From Microcebus murinus (taxonomy: Eukaryota > Chordata > Mammalia > Primates > Cheirogaleidae), in assembly GCF_040939455.1 (NCBI RefSeq), contig NC_134129.1, forward strand, positions 18,364,001-18,428,000: a stretch of DNA of 64,000 bases, in the 5' to 3' direction. Under the pieces are notes generated by a model. That model was not told the origin of the DNA, did not search any database, and saw only the letters and a list, made by a program, of their open reading frames with translations. Each line of letters begins with the position of its first letter. The stretch's first letter is position 1. The position numbers were made by a program, and so were the translations under genes. Shown here in pieces: positions 58,561-64,000 of this stretch.

Positions 58561-60649
58561 TTGAAGATTAATTTGAGAATGGTCTGCGTATTCCTTAAGG
58601 GTTCTTCAAAGTCCTAAATGAGCGATGTCTGGGCTTTCATTAAACCCATAAAGTCTGTTCTGTCTCCATTTACAATATCATTTCCTATTTTATCATTTTC
58701 CTCTTATGTTCTCTTTCCAATGAAGCAAAGGAAATGAAGAGCTGGAAACTTCTCTTTGTGTTGCTCTGTAAAGACACATTTTCATGAATACTAAAAAGCA
58801 AAAGGGAAGACAGAGGATTAAAAAAAAAAAGAAAGGCAAAGAAAAGGAGAGATTTTTATTATCTTTACTTTCTGGTACTGTGTGTTTTCCTGCCTTTCCT
58901 AACTTCTGGCTTTGCATATTTGTTTTTAAAATATGTAAATTGTGGCACATACTGAACATAGAACCCTCAGCTCAGATGTGAGTGAAAATCAAGGATCAGC
59001 AAGTGATGTGGGCACTCAAGTGCCATCTGCAAACATCATGCAGAATTTTGCTTTTTGAGAAGTGGCTTGAGTTCCTTCTAGTCTTTCCTGCCTCATCTGT
59101 GGCCATTTTCCCATCCTAAAGAGAGGAGAGACTGAAGGACAAGAGAGGTCTTGTCCAGAAATGGCGTAGAGAGCCTTAGGGAGAGAAAAGGGTTGCACTG
59201 ATACTTTTTTTTTTTTTTTTCATCTGCATGGGGCGATGTGTATTTTGGTACAGTGTTAAAAATCCTCAAGCAATTTCTTTCATGTCACAAGTTTAAAGAG
59301 TTATCTATGAATGAGTCAGCCTGGGAGTTGCCATGGTAACGATTCTCATCCCCTTGGAGCCAATGCCCTTCTGATGTTGCCACCGAAACGCCTTAGTTTC
59401 AGGAGTATGCGAAGTTCCAATTGCATTTAAATATTCATCATGTTACATATGCATTCCCAATTTTGCAAGATTACCTGACGAGAAGTCATTTTTAGAGAGC
59501 TATAAATAGACATGCTATGTCGTGCTCCTTTCTTCCATAAGATGAAAGACAAGTCCATAAAAATCCTTCCTGAACCTCACAGCACATCTCTCCTTTCTCC
59601 CCCTCTCCTCTTCCTCCTCCTCCTCCTCCTCCCTCCCTCTCTTCATCCCGTTTCCTGGGTGTGGGTTTGGGCATGCGTGTGTGTAATCAGTGCTCTTCAT
59701 ATCTGAATACTTGAAGAGGACACTCTGGACAGTGATTATTAAGCCACAATTTTCAGGAGAGTAGTTGAAAGTACTCGTGGGTTTGCCACACTGCAACTGC
59801 ACATGAATGCAAATGACGCTGTGGTTTAGTGTGGAGGCAGTATAGACAGAATTCGTGTGGCTTTCTGATTTATATTCCAGGGAAGATCTGCTTGGCAGAA
59901 TAGAATTGCTTGTAGCTGCCATACCTCGAAAAAGAGAAGTCCAGATTCCCCGTTGACAAGAAAGGTTCTCAATAATGTGGCTCAGCCTACTTTGCCATCA
60001 TTCTTTTCCCCTTGACTTGCCTGCTCACCCAGGCATAACCCTGCTGCAGACACAAAGAGCTGCTCAGTATTTCCTTAACATTCTTGTATTTTCCTGTATC
60101 TCTGTCTTAGGTTTCATTTTGTCATGTTCTTGAAGGTCAAAAACCCTACTCATCTATAAGGCCCAAGTGGATTCCAGTTCATTCAAAACCTTTCCCAATT
60201 CCCATTCCAAGCCTTCCCCTTATTTCTTTACTTTGCTAATGTGTCTACTATTATCATTTATCCACTCTGCTTGGTGTATGTGGTCACGATTTCACTAGTC
60301 ACCTGTCTCTACACTCAATGTTCTTAAGGGTGTACGTAGCCCACGTCTCATTCTTCTCTGTGTATACACATTGCCTAGCATGTGTACACCAACAGACATT
60401 TAGTAGATTTAAATGCATCGATATCAACATTCTCATCATGGCTCAGGAAAACAGCCAACTGAGGAGTTTTGGGGTTCTGGTTGTTTATGACACAATAGAC
60501 CGATCATAATGCACATGGTCCTAGTTTGAGACTGATTTCTTTTTCTAATACAGTGTATATGATTTACCCTATTCCTGCGGTAAGCATGCCATGCTGTTAT
60601 CTGTGGTGGTTTCCCCAAAAATCCAGTGCTGTGCTGAACTTCTGGAAGC
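58561..60649. other. Unclassified intronic sequence
   Basis: No gene recognised. Includes a (CCT)n microsatellite at about 59613-59640 whose complement gives a glutamate-rich artefactual frame. Confidence 0.5.
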
Positions 60650-60915
60650 CGTAGTATAGTATCATGATGAGGTATAGGATTTGGAGTTAAACAGATTTGA
60701 ATTCAGTCCCAGTTTTGTCTTTTATTAGCTCTGTTACCAAGTCGCTTAAGTCCTTAACTCCTTTTTAAGGTCCTTTTATTAGCTCTGTTACCAAGTCACT
60801 TAAGTCCTTTTTAAGTCTGATTTCCCCATCCATTAAATAGTGATTAATTTAAATAATGTAATAAAGAGCTTAGCACAGCGCTTGGTACACAATTGTGTGT
60901 CCAACAAATGGTAGC
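60650..60915 (+). mobile_element. MIR with internal tandem duplication
   Basis: gatttggagttaaacagatt, agttttgtcttttattagct, ctgatttccccatccattaa and agagcttagcacagcgcttg give a full forward MIR. A 54-bp segment containing attagctctgttaccaagtc is present twice (about 60719-60772 and 60773-60826). Confidence 0.9.
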
Positions 60916-61051
60916 TGTTACTACTGCAAGTATAACTCAGAATATTCCAAGACGTGGTTTCATTTCAGTTGTCCTCACCATACCGTTGGACATTCCCTCT
61001 GTGACTGGTACAAGAAATAGCCATTCTGGCAATGTGACATGTTCACAGCTA

Positions 61052-61706
61052 CTATTTTTTTTTTATTTCGGCATATGATGGGGGTACAGATTTTAAGGTT
61101 TCAATAAATGCCCTTTCCCCCCTCCCCCCACAAGTCTGAGTCTCCAGCATGACCATCCCCCAGACGGTGCACATCTCACTCTTTATGTATGTATATACCC
61201 GCCCCCGCCTCCCTGCCCAATACCCTATTACTGTAGTACCTATGTGTCCACTTAGGTGCTGCTCATTTAATACCAGTTTGCTGGTGAGTATATGTGGTTC
61301 TTGTTTTTCCATTCTTGGGATACTTCACTTAGTAGTATGGGTTCCAGCTCTACCCAGGAAAATATAAGATGTGCTATATCACCATTGTTTCTTAGAGCTG
61401 AATAGTACTCCATGGTATACATATACCACATTTTATTAATCCATTCTTGGATTGATGGACACGTGGGCTGTTTCCACAGCCTTGCAATTATGAATTGTGC
61501 TGCTATAAACATTCGAGTGCAGGTGTCTTTTTTGTAGCGTGTCATTGGATCTTTTGGGTAGATGCCCAGCAATGGGATTGCTGGATCAAATGGTAGTTCC
61601 TCTTGTATCGCTTTAAGGTATCTCCATATTGCTTTCCACAGAGGTGGAACTAGTTTGCAGTCCCACCAGCAGTGTAGGAGTGTTCCTCTCTCTTCGCATC
61701 CACGCC
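61052..61706 (-). mobile_element. 5'-truncated young L1
   Basis: Complement of L1 from the 3' UTR tail (atttcggcatatgatggggg) through SPANWY and the ORF2 tail up to the cysteine region near 61700 (gagaggaacactcctacact). A 101-residue frame at 61267-61572 is open; upstream codons are disrupted. 3' UTR of the gagactcagactt type with a transitional catgctgga. Confidence 0.95.
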
Positions 61707-62466
61707 AAACCTTGGTCGAATTACTTCCTCAGGCTAGCCCCAACTCCCTGATACAGAGAAAGGACTCGCACAAACTGGGTAGTGGGCTATGGATTGACCT
61801 CGAATTCTCATTCTGCTCACAGCAATGGGTCTGTGCTGGCCGGAGACTCTCTCTTGAGTTGGAAGGAAAGACACACAGAAAGGACACAGTAGCAGCACGG
61901 GGGCAGGAACAAACACGCACAGAGAGGAAGCAGCATGGAGGGGGAAAAATAAAGTCAGACCATCGAGAGCTACTGGTAAAAGTGCGGGAATCAGAAATGC
62001 TTACAGGTTAAAAAAAAAAAAAAGATAAGGAGTAGCTGAACTATCTGAATGGTAGGGCAACAGGGAAGTACAGGTACTGGAGTGGTTTCCGGGCCTGGCG
62101 ATCTCTAGAGTTAATTAATGCTGATCCTGAGCTTGGTCCCAGCTCCCAGTGATGCTCAGCTGCGTGGGTGCCAGCGCTGTTTTCAGTTCTTATAGATGAC
62201 ACGTCCCATCAGCTGAAACGACGGGAATGTATCTATTCCCTTTACACTTTGGAGGTGCCTACCTTAGGACCTCAATTATTTCTGATCTTCACATGCCTAC
62301 TGTTTGACACTTAACTCCAAGGCAATCATTTCTTTATCTAGCAAGTATTTTTTGAATGCCTACTGTGTGTCAGGCACTGGAACCCCAGGGAGAGTCACTT
62401 TCTTCCTCCTCTATGCTACTAGTGTATTTTTAGTACCCTACTTCCCTCAATGTCTTCCCTCTAAAG
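61707..62466. other. Unclassified intronic sequence, part possibly LTR-derived
   Basis: The stretch 61740-61975 has an aagacacacagaaaggacac motif and AATAAA near 61949 but no recognisable LTR ends. 62325-62395 (gcctactgtgtgtcaggcac) looks like an L2 or MIR remnant. Confidence 0.4.
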
Positions 62467-62939
62467 CCGTGGTCCCCAAACCCCGGGCCACAGGCTGGTA
62501 CCGTTCCTTGGCCTGTTAGGAACCGGGCTGCACAGCAGGAGGCGAGTGCTGGGTGAGCAAGCAGAGCTTCATCTGTGCAGTCCGTATTTACAGCTGCTCC
62601 TCGTCACTCATGTCACCGCACAAGCTCCGCCCCCTGTCAGATCAGCAGTGGCATTGGATTCTTCCCATAGGATCACAAACCCTACTGCAAACTGCGCATG
62701 CCAGGGGTCTAGGTTGCTCACTCCTTATGAGAATCCAATGCCTGATGATCGAAGGTGGAGCTGAGGCGGGGATGCTAGCCCTGTGGAGTGGCTGCATCAT
62801 TAGCAGAGATTTTGACTGCACCATAAATGTCATGTGCTTACCTTTACAATCATCCTTAAACCATCCCCGCCACTGGGTCTGTGGAACAACCGTCTTCCAT
62901 GAAACCAGTCCCTGGTGCCAAAAAGCTTGGAGACCGCTG
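62467..62939 (+). mobile_element. MER30-like hAT-Charlie element
   Basis: Starts ccgtggtccccaaaccccgg, then ggcctgttaggaaccgggct, tccgccccctgtcagatcag and ttatgagaatccaatgcctg, and ends ggtgccaaaaagcttggaga then ccgctg. These are landmarks of a well-known primate nonautonomous hAT family; the subfamily name is from memory. Open frames across it are artefacts. Confidence 0.85.
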
Positions 62940-62940
62940 C

Positions 62941-63010
62941 TACAGGCTAAATATATGTGTCCCCTCAAAAGTCATATGATAAAACCTAAAACCCAATGTG
63001 AGAAAACAAC
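62941..63010 (+). mobile_element. MaLR-type LTR 5' fragment
   Basis: aggctaaatatatgtgtccc, then ctcaaaagtcatatgataaa and acctaaaacccaatgtg matches the start of MLT1/MST-type LTRs in forward orientation. Only about 70 bp remain. Confidence 0.65.
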
Positions 63011-63023
63011 ACCCTGCCCCCAA

Positions 63024-63088
63024 CTCCATAGAAAAACTGTCTTCCACGAAACCAGTCCCTGGTGCCCAAAAGGTTGGGGACTGCCACT
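63024..63088 (+). mobile_element. Second 3' end of a MER30-like element
   Basis: gaaaaactgtcttccacgaa and ccagtccctggtgcccaaaa with ggttggggactgcc repeat the last 65 bp of the element at 62467-62939. Confidence 0.8.
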
Positions 63089-63089
63089 G

Positions 63090-63170
63090 TACAGTGTGGG
63101 CTCCCTTAGGGGTGGAATTGTATTTTATTCACCCATACTTCCCAGCATATAACTGATGTTTGGCTCATAC
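63090..63170 (+). mobile_element. Possible L2 3'-end fragment
   Basis: gtgtgggctcccttaggggt and cacccatacttcccagcata resemble a forward L2 terminus. Confidence 0.45.
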
Positions 63171-63240
63171 TTTTGGCTCTCAAGAAATATCTTCTAAATT
63201 AATTTTTATATATGACTCAGACAAACAAAACAGCTGTTTC

Positions 63241-63597
63241 CATCCCCCCAAACGTTGCACATTTTACTCGTTTTGGTTGTATATACCCATTCCACCCTCC
63301 TGACACCCAATAAATGTTACTCCTATGTGTCCACTTAGGTGCTGATCCTTTAATACCAATTTGCTGGTGAGTACATGTGGTGCTTGTTTTCCCATTCTTG
63401 GGACACTTCACTTAGTAGAATGGGCACGCTTGAAGCTCTTACTCAAGGGTGGAGGGGGGTATGGGCAATATATGTAACCTTAACACTTGTACCCCCACAA
63501 TAGGCTAAAATAAAAAAAAAGTTTGAGGACCCCTGAGACCAACACTAATTACTAAAATCAATAAAAAGCAATGATATTAATAGCTAAAAAAAAAACC
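63241..63597 (+). mobile_element. Twin-primed L1 with probable 3' transduction
   Basis: 63241-63419 is antisense L1 (3' UTR to ORF2 tail) and 63420-63519 is sense L1 3' UTR with an A tail. The outer break (complement of gtttggggggatgg) and the sense start (gggcacgcttgaag) are adjacent in the L1, as twin priming predicts. Past the first A tail, 63520-63585 is non-L1 DNA beginning with a hAT terminus (gtttgaggacccctg). AATAAA follows at 63560-63565, then 20 nt, then a second A10 tract. Target duplication cagctgtttc at 63231-63240 and 63598-63607 brackets the whole unit. Confidence 0.88.
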
Positions 63598-63607
63598 CAG
63601 CTGTTTC

Positions 63608-64000
63608 AAGGGAGTATGGTTATAGAGTCTGCTTCTGTGTTACTGATTTGCTGGGTCAGGACTATCTTTAAAGGGGTAGCCATTAACTGTAACATATGGT
63701 CCTGGGATGATGTGTGGTCCAGTACATATTTATATTTACCTGTATTCACCTTGAAGTTAATGAGTGGCATGCATCTCTACAGAGGAAACCCAGTATTCAA
63801 GAAACTACGCTCTTCGGTGCTAGCTTATATGCAATAATAAAGATATCAGGTGTTTCTGAGAAATGATTATCAACTTCTCACACATCAGAAAAAAAAGTAG
63901 AACCTCATAAAGTAATACAGGTGTGGGAATGCATCAAGATAAAAGGAGTAAATAAAACAGGATAAGAAATGAATTTCATAGTCCACAAAATATAATATAT
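63608..64000. other. Unclassified AT-rich intronic sequence
   Basis: No gene or recognised repeat family to the end of the window. The 88-residue frame ending near 63837 has no recognisable domain. Confidence 0.5.

Noticed and set aside
59515..59922. Glutamate-rich 135-residue minus-strand frame
   Set aside because: The acidic stretch is the translation of a CCT/GGA microsatellite and no other feature supports a gene.
62553..63152. 199-residue plus-strand open frame
   Set aside because: It runs across a hAT element, an LTR fragment and another hAT end; no conserved protein domain and no splice signals consistent with a gene.

Overview
This is a mammalian nuclear intron-scale window, almost certainly from a strepsirrhine primate of the lemur lineage. 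The reasons are the repeats. There are dimeric 7SL-derived Alu elements of the lemur type, with an AT-rich central linker of the form ttggccaattaa. Many near-identical young L1 3' ends carry a G-rich 3' UTR. Lineage-specific-looking cut-and-paste transposons (a TA-flanked Tc1/mariner-type family and a hAT family with 8-bp target duplications) lie beside ancient mammalian MIR, L2, MER5, Tigger and MaLR relics. The species is not resolvable from the sequence alone.

The only host protein-coding sequence I can support is one 221-bp exon at 44186-44406 on the minus strand. It encodes part of the extracellular ligand-binding domain of a GABA-A receptor beta subunit. Isoform-specific residues point to beta-1 (GABRB1), and the exon matches exon 4 of that gene in length and phase. 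The gene runs right to left, so 44407-64000 is the upstream intron and 1-44185 the downstream intron. No promoter, terminal exon, tRNA, rRNA or other functional RNA gene was found.

Layout. 1-5.1 kb: an antisense L1 split by a hAT element, a MaLR internal fragment, and two inverted Tc1/mariner-type elements, the second with a 14-unit internal minisatellite. 5.1-11.2 kb: two Alus, a 140-bp inverted duplication, MER5 and a third Tc1-type element. 11.5-13.9 kb: a young 5'-truncated L1 with an open ORF2 tail. 14-21 kb: a fourth Tc1-type element, foldback hairpins, L2, L1 ends, and an Alu inside a hAT element. 21-34 kb: sparse, with Alus, MIRs and L1s, one of them twin-primed. 34.2-37.8 kb: an ancient decayed L1 with ORF1 and endonuclease remnants. 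37.8-43.1 kb: a MaLR LTR and a long L2 interrupted by a Tigger-like element and an L1. 44.2 kb: the exon. 45-48.5 kb: several L1 insertions with unusual 5' junctions. 50.1-52.7 kb: a 140-bp direct repeat bracketing a Tc1-type element and a 1.2-kb CpG-rich block of unknown origin. 55-64 kb: MIRs, L2, L1s, a MER30-like hAT, and a twin-primed L1 with a probable 3' transduction.

No bacterial-style operon or novel protein system is present. The most interesting signals are structural records of retrotransposition and DNA repair: three twin-primed L1s, one 3' transduction, one L1 with a foldback copy of target DNA at its 5' junction, a higher-order minisatellite inside a transposon, and the repeat-bracketed CpG-rich block.
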